From Xenopus tropicalis (taxonomy: Eukaryota > Chordata > Amphibia > Anura > Pipidae), in assembly GCF_000004195.4 (NCBI RefSeq), contig NC_030680.2, positions 146,958,545 through 147,022,544 on the forward strand: a DNA stretch of 64,000 bases, in the 5' to 3' direction. This document shows positions 21,914 through 34,041 of the stretch, in pieces. A program made the position numbers and the translations under genes. The notes beneath the pieces are model-generated. The model was not told the origin of the DNA. It ran no database searches and saw nothing but the letters and a program-made list of their open reading frames with translations. Position 1 is the stretch's first letter; each line of letters starts with the position of its first letter.

Positions 21914-22785
21914 GGGATAAGTGAAATATTTTGCATCGAAATTTTGCCATTGGCAAATTTATTCATGAAACTGGCGCAAGAAAAATTCACGGAGTGAGGA
22001 AAAAGTTGTGGTGACATCAAAATAGTCACGGTCGCGTAAAAAGTCTTAAGCATCAAAAAAGTTGTGCAGCAGCCGCATTTCGTGAATTTTCACAAATTTC
22101 GAAGCTGTTTTGTGAATTTTTCGGTGAAACAGGGCAGATTTCCTCATCACTACTCACTATTTATTAGACAGATATAGACCCTTTGAAACAATGGATATTT
22201 AGAATAACATGGCCTATTTTAAATTCCAGTCTGGACCTGTGTCCCGTACAGTATGTGAGTAGCAAAAATTTTTTAAATTCTGTATTTCGTGATTGGTCAT
22301 TTTTTTCCCCACAAAAAAAGTCACAGACATTTCAAAAAAGTTGCAGTCGCATCGAAAAAAGTTGCGACTGTGTCAAAAAAGTTGTGGTCACATAAAATAC
22401 ATCATGGGTGTGTCAAAAAAGCTGTGTTTGGGTCAAAAAACTTGTGGATGCTTCAAAAAAAGTTGCCGGTTCACCGTTTTGTGAATTTTTCAATGCAACA
22501 AAATGGAGCAGATTCATGAGTACATTTTTTTTGGCAGACATGGATTCATAGTGAGATTTCGCATTTTGCCATTGGTGAATTGTTTCACAAAACTTTTGCA
22601 AAATTTGGCATAAAAAAATCGACAGCTGCATCAAAAGGCGCATCAAAAAAGGGCACAGTCATGTAAAAAAATGATGGGTCACGTAAAAAAAGTCAAACGC
22701 ATGAAAAAAATTGCTCAATACCCACGTTTCGCAATTTTTTTTTTTCCAAAATGGGAGAGATTGGCTCATCACTTCTCATCACTAT
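21914..22785 (-). mobile_element. Cluster of degenerate family A MITE copies
   Basis: At least three decayed copies lie in series. The first has a right end cagatttcctcatcacta near 22152. The second is internal only, with tandem aaaaaagttgcagtcgcatc-like text near 22315-22460 ending gcagattcatga. The third has tggcagacatggattcatag at its start and gagattggctcatcact at 22777. No intact 8-bp duplications found. Confidence 0.7.
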
Positions 22786-22985
22786 ATGTGAGTACCAGGG
22801 ACCGGGCCATCTTGGAGTCAGGAAGGAATTTTTTCCCCTCTGCGGCAAATTAGAGAGGCTTCAGATGGGGTTTTTACCTTCCTCTGGATCAACTTGTAGT
22901 TAGGCAGGTTATATATAGGCATTATGGTTGAACGTGATGGACGTACGTCTTTTTTCAACCTAACTTACTATGTTACTATGTAATA
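22786..22985 (+). mobile_element. CR1/L2-type LINE 3' end fragment
   Basis: Contains tcttggagtcaggaaggaat, ccttcctctggatcaacttg and gaacgtgatggacgtacgtc, followed by ttttttcaacctaact and a tactatgttactatgtaa tail. These are the usual 3' UTR landmarks and tail of CR1/L2-clade retrotransposons in frogs and fish. There is no ORF portion, so it is a typical 5'-truncated insertion. Confidence 0.85.
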
Positions 22986-24120
22986 CCTTCATGTATATAT
23001 ATATATATAAATATTGGGGATCATTTTAAGGGTCTTCCGCTGTTGGACCATTGTCATGTATCCAACCCACATTAGCTATGGAGCTACAGGTAACTATGTA
23101 TGTTCAAAAACTGTGTTTTATGCCATCAACTTGCTTAGTCAATGAAATCTCGGCAGGCGTAATGGTTAAGGCGCAGTATAGAGAATGTGCAATACGTTGC
23201 AAGGGGAAAAGCAATGCATCTGTAATGCCATGTGAATTAATAAAAATGCAATGTCGGTACGAGGACATTGGTACTGTTTTCCCTGATCAAGTGTAACTGT
23301 GAAATGGCTTATAATGAGAAATGCGAAGGTCACCGTGTGAAACGGGCATTCTCGGAACACCATAATGTGAAATATTTTCCTTTTGTTTACTCAATCACAC
23401 ACACAGGCAATACACAAGCAGCACAAAATGTGCTAAGGTTACCCGCAGTATAAAACACTAAGAATAATGAAAGACAGAATGTAAGACGAATGTGCACAGA
23501 TGTGGAGGTTGAAACTGCAAGCGATAAAACGATCTTTAGTGACGGGAAAAAAAAATCTGCATCCTGGAAATGGAAAAGTGCAAAATAGGAATAAGGATAA
23601 TAGAAAAAAATCAAGAGAACAACTGGCACTTTTTGCCCCACACTTTATGCCATTGAGTCCCAATAACTCATCAAGGTTTGAAGTCACTTTGCTTTATACT
23701 TTAGCTTCTTGTATAGAGTCTTTCATGCAGTATCTTTAGATTCTTCCTAATCGTGACCCGAGCATCGTCCACCCTACACTTACCTTACTAACAATAAAAT
23801 TGAATAGATACTGGCCACAGCTTTATTGAATACAAACAGTACAACCAACTAATTCAATGTAGAGAAACATACATATAAATGGGAACATACATATTTATAT
23901 CTTAACAATCAGTAACAATCGTATAACAATGAATTGTAAACATGAATATGCAACATCGAGTCCTCTATCCTGGCTCAGAGGACCCGCCAATCCCAAATGT
24001 GACTCCCATACCTCCCATACCTGCATACCGAGTGGCCATTTCAAAGTAGCCCAACCCGTTGTGACCAGGTTACCACCAATGCAATCAGCTTGGCCACCCA
24101 CCTTATGGGTTAAGCCATTA
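22986..24120. other. Unassigned DNA with a short (TA)n tract
   Basis: A (ta)n run is at about 22996-23012. The rest has no transposon ends and only short open frames (up to 84 codons) without recognisable domains. Confidence 0.5.
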
Positions 24121-24128
24121 CTCCAAAC

Positions 24129-24430
24129 CAGGGATCCCCAACCTTTTTTTTACTTGTAAGCTGCACTCAGATGTAAGTGTCGGTGAGCCACACAAGAATG
24201 AAAGTTCTTTGGAGATACCAAATAAGGGCTGTGATTGGCTATTAGGTAGCCTCATATGGACTGCTGGCCTGCAGGAGGTTCTGCTTGGAGTAAAACTGTC
24301 TCTGCATTTCTAAAACTTTTCTCCAAGCCAGAAATGTAAAAATGGGCACCTACTTTTAGGTCACTGGGATCAACATCAAAAGGGGTGAAGAGCAACATGT
24401 TACCCCTGAGCCACTGGTTGGGGATCACTG
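24129..24430 (-). mobile_element. CAGGGATCCCCAACC-family hAT MITE, intact (302 bp)
   Basis: Termini cagggatccccaacc and ggttggggatcactg are inverted repeats. The perfect 8-bp target duplication ctccaaac sits at 24121-24128 and 24431-24438. CAGGG ends and an 8-bp duplication are the hAT signature. Internal landmarks (ataagggctgtgattggcta) match the copies at 9.5, 18.4, 36.9 and 50.6 kb. Non-coding. Confidence 0.95.
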
Positions 24431-24438
24431 CTCCAAAC

Positions 24439-26007
24439 CCTACCTACTCATGGCACCAACTACCACCTTGGCAGACTGACAAGGACCTGCCTGTAGCTGT
24501 GACAAGAACCTGATAAATATAAAACAGTTCACCTATCTGAAACCACCCGGTTATTCCCAGCAAACTAACTAATAACTTGTGCACTCACAACCCTACAAGG
24601 GCTACTGCATAAGAACTATCAAAAAACAATAAACCTCCCTTTATACTAAGGGACAGCAGGAGGGAACTTTGCTCTGTGCTAACCAACCCAAAATGGCGGC
24701 CAGCTCCTCCTCTCCTAAAACTAAATGGATCCCAACTCCATTCCCCAATTAACCCTCCCCTTCTACACTGGACTGTGGGATGTTCCCGGGCAGAGCAGGG
24801 TCATGCTGCCCCTCCTCCAAGACTTGCTGCTATCCGTTGGATACAATATCACAAGTCTAAAGGATACACACATCAGAGGAAACAAGGGAGATTCATGACT
24901 TAATGCTCCACATACATCAAGTCTGCAATCGTAGGAAAGAAGCTGGCACCTTGAGGGGACAATCTCATGATAAGAAGCTTTGGCATGAGTTAGAAAAAAA
25001 AAAAACATATGAAAAATGTGTCTGGAGTATTCATGGCAATATTCACATTTATTGTGCTTTGCCTGTGTCCTTGAACAAAACGACTTGAGTAAATATCTAC
25101 CCAGGAGCCCGTGAAAGACGTTTTTTTTTAGGCCTGCAGCATTTGGGGGAGATGTTTCACGTGCTCCATTCCAGAAAATCAACACCTTTGGTATCTGTAT
25201 CCTTGTGAGAGTCTATAGCATTGATTTGAGTACGTTATTAAGGGCCAAACGATGTATCCATGGAGCTGAACTGTGAATTTCACATCTGTGATTTAACCCC
25301 TTAGACGATCAAGCAGATGCATTTTAGGAGAAGAAAATTGACATTTCAGCCTAAACTGTATTGAAACATGACAACTGGGTCACTAGGACTGGTGTTCTGT
25401 GGTTATAAAAGTTATAATGAGTGGGGGGTTTATTTAAAAGCCCTAAATGAAGCATTTTGCACATGTGGTCCCAATACAGTAAGATCTACTTTGTTTACAC
25501 ATTAATGGGGTTATTTATCAACCTTCTCATTTTTTCAACAATTCAATGAACCCCCAATATTCGAATTATGGTTCAGAAACTTAAAAACTTAAATGTTTGA
25601 TATTTAGTGAAAAAAATCCAGAAACTTGAATGCAAAACTTGGTGACCATTCTCAAGGTTTCCGGCCTGAGTATTTGTTACATTGATAGACATACTCTTAA
25701 CACATATTTAATATATTTAATGTGTAATCCTACTCATCATTTTATCACCAGTATTAAAGTTCTTTTCTGCTTTCTAGTATGTTGAACATTTACTCCTAAT
25801 ATAGTCATGTATTTCAAAGGTAGACTGCTTTGGTATGTTCTGCCTTAACCAAGCAACCTTATCTGTAGCTTGCACTATAAGAATAAATGATGATGATGAT
25901 ATCTCTAAAGTTTTGCCCCTGCAGTTTGCATTGTTACATGATTCTCTGATCCTGATCATATATTTGTAAAAACAACTGTTTCTCAAAATTATTTGTAAAC
26001 TTGTCCC
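24439..26007. other. Unassigned, apparently single-copy DNA
   Basis: No transposon termini or tandem repeats beyond a short gatgatgatgat run near 25888. A 140-codon minus-strand frame (24763-25185) shows no domain and crosses low-complexity text. Confidence 0.45.
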
Positions 26008-26010
26008 TTA

Positions 26011-26334
26011 AGGTCCCCATACACTATAAGATCCGCTCGCTTGGCGATGTCGCCAAGCGAGCGGATCTTCACCCGATATCCCCACCTACGGGTGGCAAAA
26101 CGATCGGATTACATTTGTGGTTATGGGGCAGTCGGTTCGGGACTGCATCAACGAGCCAATGCGGTCCCCGATCCGACCGGATTTTCTAACCTGGCCGATT
26201 GATATCTGGCCAATTTCAGGCCAGATATCGGTCGGCCAGGCAGCTCTGTTCTGCCCATACACGGGCCGATTAGCTGCCGAATCGGTCCAAGGGACCCATA
26301 TCAGCAGCTATAGTCGGCCCATGTATGGGGACCT
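26011..26334 (+). mobile_element. Harbinger-like MITE (AGGTCCCCATACAC ends, 324 bp)
   Basis: The termini aggtccccatacac and gtatggggacct are inverted and flanked by TTA on both sides (26008-26010, 26335-26337). A 3-bp TWA duplication is typical of PIF/Harbinger elements. It contains a perfect inner hairpin near its left end (gatccgctcgcttggcga / tcgccaagcgagcggatc). No coding sequence. A second copy is at 60762. Confidence 0.88.
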
Positions 26335-26337
26335 TTA

Positions 26338-27618
26338 GGGGCTGATTTACCAAGACACGAATTCGAATCCAAATTGGAAAAATTCTGATTGGAAAACGAA
26401 CATTTTGCGACTTTTTCGTATTTTTTCGGCGCCTTTACGACTTTTCGGAAATTGTTGCGACTTTTTCGTTACCAATACGATTTGCGCGAAAAAACGCGAG
26501 TTTTTTGTAGCCATTACGATGCGCTCGTATCTTGTCGCGACTTTTTCGTATTGAACGCTTGTAAGCGGCGGGCAAAACTTTCAAACTTTTTTGGAAGCCT
26601 CCCATAGGACTCAATGGCACCCTGCAGCTCCAACCCGGCCCAAGGAAAGTCTCCCATAGGGCTCAATGGCACTCTGCAGCTCCAACCCGGCCCAAGGAAA
26701 GTCTCCCATAGGGCTCAATGGCACTCTGCAGCTCCAACCCGGCCCAAGGAAAGTCTCCCATAGGGCTCAATGGCACTCTGCAGCTCCAACCCGGCCCAAG
26801 GAAAGTCTCCCATAGGGCTCAATGGCACTCTGCAGCTCCAACCCGGCCCAAGGGAAGCCTCCCATAGGGCTCAATGGCACTCTGCAGCTCCAACCCGGCC
26901 CAAGGAAAGTCTCCCATAGGGCTCAATGGCACTCTGCAGCTCCAACCCGGCCCAAGGAAAGTCTCCCATAGGGCTCAATGGCACTCTGCAGCTCCAACCC
27001 GGCCCAAGGAAGTCTCCCATAGGGCTCAATGGCACTCTGCAGCTCCAACCCAGCCCAAGGAAAGTCTCCCATAGGGCTCAATGGCACTCTGCAGCTCCAA
27101 CCCGGCCCAAGGAAAGTCTCCCATAGGGCTCAATGGCACTCTGCAGCTCCAACCCGGCCCAAGGAAAGTCTCCCATAGGGCTCAATGGCACTCTGCAGCT
27201 CCAACCCGGCCCAAGGAAAGCCTCCCATAGGACTCAATGGCACCCTGCAGCTCCAACCCGGCCCAAGGAAGTCTCCCATAGGGCTCAATGGCACTCTGCA
27301 GCTCCAACCCGGCCCAAGGAAAGTCTCCCATAGGGCTCAATGGCACTCTGCAGCTCCAACCCGGCCCAAGGAAAGTCACCATACTGAAGCTTGAATGAAC
27401 CCGAATCTTTCGTACTCGGCGCGAAGGCTACGAAAAAGTCGCAACTTTTTGCGCAAGTAGTAACGCTACAAAAAAATCGCCAGATTTTGCGCAACATTCG
27501 GAATGGCAACGAAAAAGTCGCGACAATTTTCCGAAAAATCGCAAAATACCGATCATTACGAAAAAAACGCAATCGGACGCATTTGGCCCGTTCATGAGTA
27601 AGTAAATAGGCCCCCTAG
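26338..27618 (+). mobile_element. MITE with GGGGCTGATTTACCAAG-type ends, expanded by a 52-bp array
   Basis: The left end ggggctgatttaccaag and right end gtaaataggcccccta are imperfect inverted repeats. The arms contain matching inverted text (cgactttttcgta-like on the left, cgaaaaagtcg on the right). The element directly abuts the Harbinger-like MITE. The superfamily cannot be fixed because the flanking duplication is ambiguous. Confidence 0.8.
26596..27377 (+). repeat. 52-bp tandem array, about 15 copies
   Basis: The unit gggctcaatggcactctgca plus gctccaacccggcccaagga plus aagtctcccata repeats with very few changes, including a -1 variant (aaggaagtctcc, twice) and gaagcctccc or ggactcaatggcaccc edge variants at both borders. 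Frames shift every unit, so only 60-70-codon open frames appear. Confidence 0.96.
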
Positions 27619-29396
27619 TGTGGGGTGAAAGAGAATATCTAAACATAAACATCAACACTATAGAAAGTTGGGGGTAAAGAGAAGAGCTAGTGTGTGGTTC
27701 ATAACAGGGCTAATTGCTTTTTGTGTAAGCCAATTAAGGTCTGTGATTGGGCCAATATATGCAGCCAAAAGTGGACTAGTCTTAGCTGTGTTTGTTGTAG
27801 ATGTGAGTCCATAATGTCCAGTTATAGTCTTAGCTTAATGGACGATTCATGGCACGCAAAGCTGCTCTTTTATACTGGATATTGGCTTTGATTTCTGCTA
27901 TTAGCTGGGGAAAGGTTGGGGGCCTCGGTGTTTCTCTAGGCCTAGCGATCAATCTCAGGGCAGCTGTGAAGATGAAGGAGAATATTTTTCCGTTTCTCAG
28001 ATCGGGAAATATACCGATCAGGGCAATGCTGGGGAGTTGTGGTAAAGTAATGTTTAGAGCATTTTCCACAATATAGAACACTGATTTTCAGAAATTGTGC
28101 AGAGTGGCACTTTAGTCATGAGCATTAATTGATGGTGACCATGAGTAAATATTGTAAACCCCGCCCCAAAATGTGTTTATTTATCTCTAATCTGGGATTT
28201 AACTTGAAAAAAATCCATTACAATAGTATTAATTGAAGAGTTAAATTTAAACCTTATCAGCTAACGAACTAATTAGCTGCAATTATCTCAACAATAAGCT
28301 CCAACTCGTTGATATAGGTTACTACTCTAGAGTACATTTTCTTCACTTTTGTGAATTCTCTCCAATATCTCAATTATTCTATTGCCACTGATCATCAATA
28401 AAAACACATCAACATTGGGAGACTTTCTTGTAAAGCTATCAATCTAAGTGTATGAGATGCAAGTAGGTTAAATGATATAACGAGGATATCATCTTTGCAG
28501 TCGTTATAATAGGTCAATGAGTGTAACATAAAGCCAAACAGAAGAGATGCATAAGGTACTTTTGGAAATGTTACGCAGGTCAATCACAATTGCATTATAG
28601 ATTTCTTTGTTCCATTAAAATTATATCTGCAGATTTCTATTGACTGGGTTAATTCGCTGTGTCGGATACATAATATACCCAAGGTCAAACTAAATATGAT
28701 AAGATGGAACTGTTCTTTTGACTCCCTGAGCATTCTTTGCTGATTAGTTGTGTGTGTAGCTACAACCATCTCTTCGCAAGTGGTGGGTTCCTTGGCTTGA
28801 AACATTTCTTTGGTCAATGAGTAGGAATTTCAACAAGAGGTTTATATTTCTTAGGGGGCACCTAGCAGTTATAGCAATTAGCCATTTCAGTGGTCTAATA
28901 TTTCTGTGGCGTGAAAGCCATTTGAGACCTCATAGCTGTCAACATCCTACCAGTTCTGTCTTCCTGTCTATCTCTTTAGTCTTCTGTGAAGGCTCAAAGA
29001 CATCAAAGTGCAAGCTCTACTGTATTGGTTTTTTGTCTCTAGAAAAGACCCCCATTGACTCCAAAGACTTTGGCACAAAAAATAACCATTGACTCCAATG
29101 CATTTGGAATAGTCAAGCACCAATTGACTCCAATATATTTGGCACAAGAAAATAACTCCCCTTGACTACTATTCATTTGGCAACATTTTGGCAACATTTA
29201 GACATTTCGTGAAATCTTTTGCTAGTGATCCAAGGCCGTGTCGCTCATTGTTTCAACAGTACTTCATCTTCTACTTAATAAGTCGTTCCAGAATTCCATA
29301 ACATATAGTATTGTTCATCATTGCTTCTGCATAAGATATAACTTGTGATATGACTCTGATTACAGAAAAGTCAGGAAGACTTATGTGATAATAGAA
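27619..29396. other. Unassigned, apparently single-copy DNA
   Basis: No transposon ends or tandem repeats seen over 1.8 kb, and no credible exon. It is AT-rich with homopolymer-poor text, so it is the most gene-desert-like stretch of unique sequence here. Confidence 0.5.
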
Positions 29397-29925
29397 GTAT
29401 GGGACCTTTTATCCAGAATGCTCAGGACCTGGGGTTTTCTGGATATGGGATCTTTTCCCTTTTCCCTTTCCCATACCTCAAGTCTACTAAAGCATTTTTA
29501 AGCATTAAATAAACCCAATAGGATTATTTTGCCTTCAATAACGATTAATGATAACTTAGTTGGGAGTTGGGGTGGTTCTAAGCAACTTACTTTTTATTAC
29601 TTATCTTTCTATTCAGGTCCTCTCCTTCATATACCAGTCTCTTATTCAAACTATTACATGGTTGCTAAGGTAATTTGGACCCTAGCAACCAGATAGCTGT
29701 TACAATTCCAAACTGGAGAGTTACTAAACAGTTATTGAAATCATTAAAAAACTACAAATAAAAAAAAATGAAGACCAATGGCAAATTGTCTCAGAATATC
29801 ACTCTCTACATCATTCTAAAAGTGAACAACCCCTTTAAAATGGAGTCTATGGGAGATGGCCTTCCTGTAATTTAGATCTTTTAGGATCATGAGTTTCCAG
29901 ATAACAGATCCCATGCCTGTAGTAG
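29397..29925 (+). mobile_element. ACAGGTATGGGATCC-family element with one unit only, carrying a nested insertion
   Basis: The left block gtatgggaccttttatccag and the right block gagtctatgggagatggcct to cagataacagatcccatgcc belong to the family that carries the 112-bp arrays elsewhere. Here there is only part of one diverged unit (gcattaaataaacccaatag), so this looks like an older copy without amplification. Confidence 0.8.
29566..29837 (+). mobile_element. Nested TTAAAGGTGAACCACCCC-type MITE, internally deleted
   Basis: Contains ggggtggttctaagcaactt, ttggaccctagcaaccagat, tgtctcagaatatcactctc and an end gtgaacaacccctttaa. These match a very common Xenopus MITE from my memory of Xenopus sequences. 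It interrupts the ACAGGTATGG-family element between gttggga and aatggagtct. Confidence 0.75.
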
Positions 29926-30736
29926 ACATGTAATAACCTTTCTGTTACACAGGCACTAAACAGGTAACATTGGTTATGTTCTAGCTGATTTTAATGCCCC
30001 TATAATGTATTTAAAAATGCCCTTCTCTGCACACCAGTATCACTAGAAGGTTGCAATCATTCCCAGCTAGACTTTCTTGTAACTTGGGAAATAAGAAAAA
30101 CTTTTCTCCAGCCCCTAATTTGGCCCATACTAAATATAGTTCCTTACGGATGATAAAAGCGGCGCGGTACTGAGGTGCCACCGGGTAATCTTTTTGGCTT
30201 CTGACGCCTGTTACATTCCCAGCAGCCCGTTCATCTTTTTCTCTCTTCATAAAATAGTTTGGGAAGTGAAATAGAAATAATTGAGGTTTCTGGGAGCTCA
30301 AAAGTGAGATACTGTGCAAGAAAGAACATGTAAAATCCTGGCATGTACAACCCGACTCTGTTATATTTTATGCTTTGTAATATTTTTGGGGGGTGAATAG
30401 TCATTTTGCATTGACTTTTCAGAAAGAAGCTTATAGGCCAAAGCAGTTTCTTCAATGACAAATCTGACCTTATTTAAGAAACCCTATGATGAGTTAATGA
30501 TGGTCAAGTTGAGAAACACAAATCACAGTCATTTTCCATGATTTTTCAAGCCATTTGTCTGGAGACATTGTGATTTTGAGTTTCTAAGGAAAACGAGATG
30601 ATTATCAACAAAAGTCTGAATATCCACTTCCCATTCATGGCATCTTGGATTTGTTTTGAGTTCAGTAATGGTGGAATTTGGGATTGTAAATTCTTGAAAG
30701 ACCGGGAATAATTTAATGAACAGAAATAATATAAAC
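29926..30736. other. Unassigned DNA
   Basis: No repeat ends recognised. A 102-codon minus-strand frame (30011-30319) has no domain that I recognise. Confidence 0.45.
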
Positions 30737-32304
30737 GCAAACTATCTACTGAATGGTAGTGAGTTGGGGGATCCTTAATGGAGAAGGATCTAGGGGTTTT
30801 TGTTGATAACAAGTTGTCTAATGCCAGGCAGTGTCATTCTGTGGCTACTAAAGCAAATAAAGTGCTGTCTTGTATAAAAAAGGGCATTGACTCAAGGGAT
30901 GAGAACACAATTTTGCCCCTTTATAGGTCCCTGGTAAGGCCTCACCTTGAGTATGGGGGGCAGTTTTGGGCTCCAGTCCTTAAGAAGGATATTAATGAGC
31001 TGGAGAGAGTGCAGAGACTGCAACTAAACTGGTTAAGGGATGGAAGGGTTAAACTATGAGGTGAGACTGTCAGGGTTGGGGTTGTTTTCTCTGGAAAAGA
31101 GGCGCTTGCGAGGGGACATGATTACTCTGTACAAGTACATTAGAGGGGATTATAGGCAGTTGGGGGATGTTCTTTTTTCCCATAAAACAATCAGCGCACC
31201 AGAGGCCCCCCCTATAGATTAGAGGAAAGGAGCTTCCATTTGAAGCAGCGTAGGGTGTTCCTCACGGTGAGGGCAGTGAGGGGGTTGGGGAATGCCCTGC
31301 CGGGGGATGTTGGGTAGGGGGTTCCTCACGGTGAGGGCAGTGAGGTGGTTGGGGAATGCCCTGCCGGGGGATGTTGGGTAGGGGGTTCCTCAAGGTGAGG
31401 GCAGTGAGGGGGTTGGGGAATGCCCTGCCGGGGGATGTTGGGTAGGGTGTTCCTCACGGTGAGGGCAGTGAGGGGGTTGGGGAATGCCCTGCCGGGGGAT
31501 GTTGGGTAGGGGGTTCCTCACGGTGAGGGCAGTGAGGGGGTTGGGGAATGCCCTGCCGGGGGATGTTGGGTAGGGGGTTCCTCATGGTGAGGGCAGTGAG
31601 GAGGTTGGGGAATGCCCTGCCGGGGGATGTTGGGTAGGGGGTTCCTCATGGTGAGGGCAGTGAGGTTGGGGAATGCCCTGCCGGGGGATGTTGGGTAGGG
31701 GGGTTCCTCACGGTGAGGGCAGTGAGGAGGTTGGGGAATGCCCTGCCGGGGGATGTTGGGTAGGGGGTTCCTCACGGTGAGGGCAGTGAGGGGGTTGGGG
31801 AATGCCCTGCCGGGGGATGTTGGGTAGGGGGTTCCTCACGGTGAGGGCAGTGAGGGGGTTGGGGAATGCCCTGCCGGGGGATGTTGGGTAGGGGGGTTCC
31901 TCACGGTGAGGGCAGTGAGGGGGTTGGGGAATGCCCTGCCAGGGGATGTTGGGTAGGGGGTTCCTCACGGTGAGGGCAGTGAGGGGGTTGGGGAATGCCC
32001 TGCCGGGGGGTGTTTGGTAGGGGGTTCCTCACGGTGAGGGCAGTGAGGGGGTTGGGGAATGCCCTGCCGGGGGATGTTGGGTAGGGGGTTCCTCACGGTG
32101 AGGGCAGTGAGGGGGTTGGGGAATGCCCTGCCGGGGGATGTTGGGTAGGGGGTTCCTCACGGTGAGGGCAGTGAGGGGGTTGGGGAATGCCCTTCCTAGT
32201 GATGGGGTAATGGCAGATTCTGTTAATGCCTTTAAGAGGGGCCTGGATGAGTTCTTGATCAATCAGAATATCCAAGGCTATTGTGATACTAATATCTACA
32301 GTTA
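30737..32304 (+). pseudogene. CR1/L2-type LINE reverse transcriptase C-terminus, broken
   Basis: The retained part encodes the region just after the reverse-transcriptase palm of CR1/L2-clade ORF2 proteins: a NGSELG segment, EKDLGVFVDNKL, then a helix with CIKKGI, LYRSLVRPHLEYG, LERVQR, then GLFSLEKRRLRGDMITLYKYI and finally an ALPSDG...FKRGLDEFL tail. It is disrupted by a frameshift near 30772 between the first two segments, another near 31035, and a stop near 31223. The tail is also split by a 64-bp array of about 15 copies (31253-32190) that amplifies the codons for a TVRAVRGLGNALP block. All upstream ORF2 domains (endonuclease, RT core) are missing, as in ordinary 5'-truncated insertions. 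It cannot make a functional protein. Confidence 0.9.
31253..32190 (+). repeat. 64-bp minisatellite inside the LINE ORF, about 15 copies
   Basis: The unit is gttcctcacggtgagggcag plus tgagggggttggggaatgcc plus ctgccgggggatgttgggta plus gggg. Starts fall every 64 bp (31267, 31331, 31395, 31459 and on), with a few short or long units, such as the copy lacking ggaggtt near 31660. The first and last copies continue into LINE coding sequence on either side, so the array arose in place from that segment. Confidence 0.96.
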
Positions 32305-32456
32305 GTACTAGTGGTTGTATTTATAGTTTATGTATGTGAGTGTATAGATTGGTAGGTGTGGGTTAGGTGTGCCTGGTTTACGTGGATGGGTTGAACTTGA
32401 TGGACACTGGTCTTTTTTCAACCCTATGTAACTATGTAACTATGTAACTATGTAAA
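32305..32456 (+). mobile_element. 3' UTR and tail of the LINE
   Basis: After the ORF stop the sequence reads through gggttgaacttgatggacac and tcttttttcaaccctatg into a short (aactatgt)n tail ending at 32456. It has the same organisation as the 3' end at 22.8-23.0 kb. Confidence 0.88.
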
Positions 32457-33611
32457 AGACAGTTGCAATTTACTCACAATGACCAATACAATATGCGATT
32501 TTCTGACAATAACAGTAAAAAATTGGTCCCTTAGGGTAAAAACCCACAGAGGGGTTGAGTCGCCCGCCATTGATCTCTGCTATCGTGGGAAACAAACAGC
32601 CCTGAAAAGGCTTTCAACCGCAACAATAGAAGTCGCTGGTGGAAATCCCTTCTCATTGCTTTGGTGATCCAAAGTTGCACAAAGTTTCCTCCTGCATCAG
32701 AAAAAGAAGTTCAGCGAAGGGCTTTCCACCGGGGACCCATACGGGCCCATTCATTACACCGCACATTTTGTCTAATTAAAAGCACGATTGGAAAAAATTC
32801 TACAAAAAGATTGTGGTTATGTACCGAAAGTCAGAAAATTTTCATATCCGAACGATTGTTAACGGCTCGAAACCTTTCTGGCTTTGAAAGAGAGTTAAGA
32901 ATGGGCCCAGGAAAACGAGTTTTGTCAATTTTGAAAATAAAAAAAAAATGAGAAATAATGGAGTTTTATTAAATCTGCCCCTAAGTTTCACATGAATCAA
33001 CAAATTGCAAGTTTACCCAGTTGATATGTTTTACCATTGCAGATATTTCCCCTCGTCGTATCAGCACTATCCAGGATATCCCCGCCCCCATGCCCCATCA
33101 GAAGTACCCTCCCCAAAGCTTTAAAACCCACCCCCACCAGGGCATCTTTTTTTTCCTTCTGCTTTCCTTGCTCCATTGGAAACAATATTTTTGCTTTTTA
33201 GCCTTGGGAAAGCATTAGGTGGCCGTAAATGGCACCTAGGGACTGGGGTTTTTTGCTCTGTGAGATCTTTTCCCCTGCACATTGCCTCATATCCTGGGAT
33301 CTTCAGTGCTGTTCTGCTTGATAAGGTAGGGCAATGCTGTTTGATATACTTGATCCCAGGTGCCTTTCTGGTTAGTCATAATGGCATCCAATGGCAAGTG
33401 CTAGTACCCTCCATCCGGATGCCCTCCCAGGCCGTGAGTGCCCAGTGGCAATGGTGTGTGGCCCGGCACACTTCATATTTTTGCTGATGGGTGAGGGAGG
33501 TGGAAGTTACTAGTCCTCAGCATTTAGTTAGTGGCCTGAGTCTAGTTATCTCTATATTCCTTTTTGTTCCACTGTGTGGAGAGATTTTTTTAATGGAGCC
33601 AGAGATCGGAG
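32457..33611. other. Unassigned DNA
   Basis: No repeat termini found. It contains a few short open frames (up to 103 codons at 33176) with no recognisable domain. Confidence 0.45.
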
Positions 33612-33619
33612 CCAACCAC

Positions 33620-33872
33620 TAGTGATGAGCGAATCTGCGAAATGGTGAAAAATTCCCCAAATGTATCTATTTTGGTCGCCCGCGTCATTTTTGTCGCCCG
33701 CATTTTTTTTATGTGCCCGCGTCCAATTTGACATGTGATTAAATTTTTTGTACGGGCGGCAAATTTTTCTGCGGGAACTTTTCACAGCAGTTTTGCGCAA
33801 CTATTCACCATTGGTGAAATGCGGAAATTCACTGCGAATCCATGCCTGGGGAAAAAAATTCACTCATCGCTA
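33620..33872 (+). mobile_element. Family A hAT-like MITE, intact (253 bp)
   Basis: Termini tagtgatgagcgaatctg and attcactcatcgcta. The perfect 8-bp duplication ccaaccac lies at 33612-33619 and 33873-33880. Internal text is the usual family series (gtcgcccgcg, gcaaatttttctgcggg, ccattggtgaaatgcgg). Confidence 0.94.
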
Positions 33873-34041
33873 CCAACCACCTCCCTCACAAAGTCTTTCC
33901 TAAGGTTGTGTACTAAAGGTATTAAAAAAATACACCCCTCTGTCTTTAAACATTGGGCTGGCATGATGTGCTACAGATGGGTCAGTTTGCCTGATAGTTG
34001 TTACATACCTGGGCAGCTTTAGCTGAATGTAACCAGTCCTA

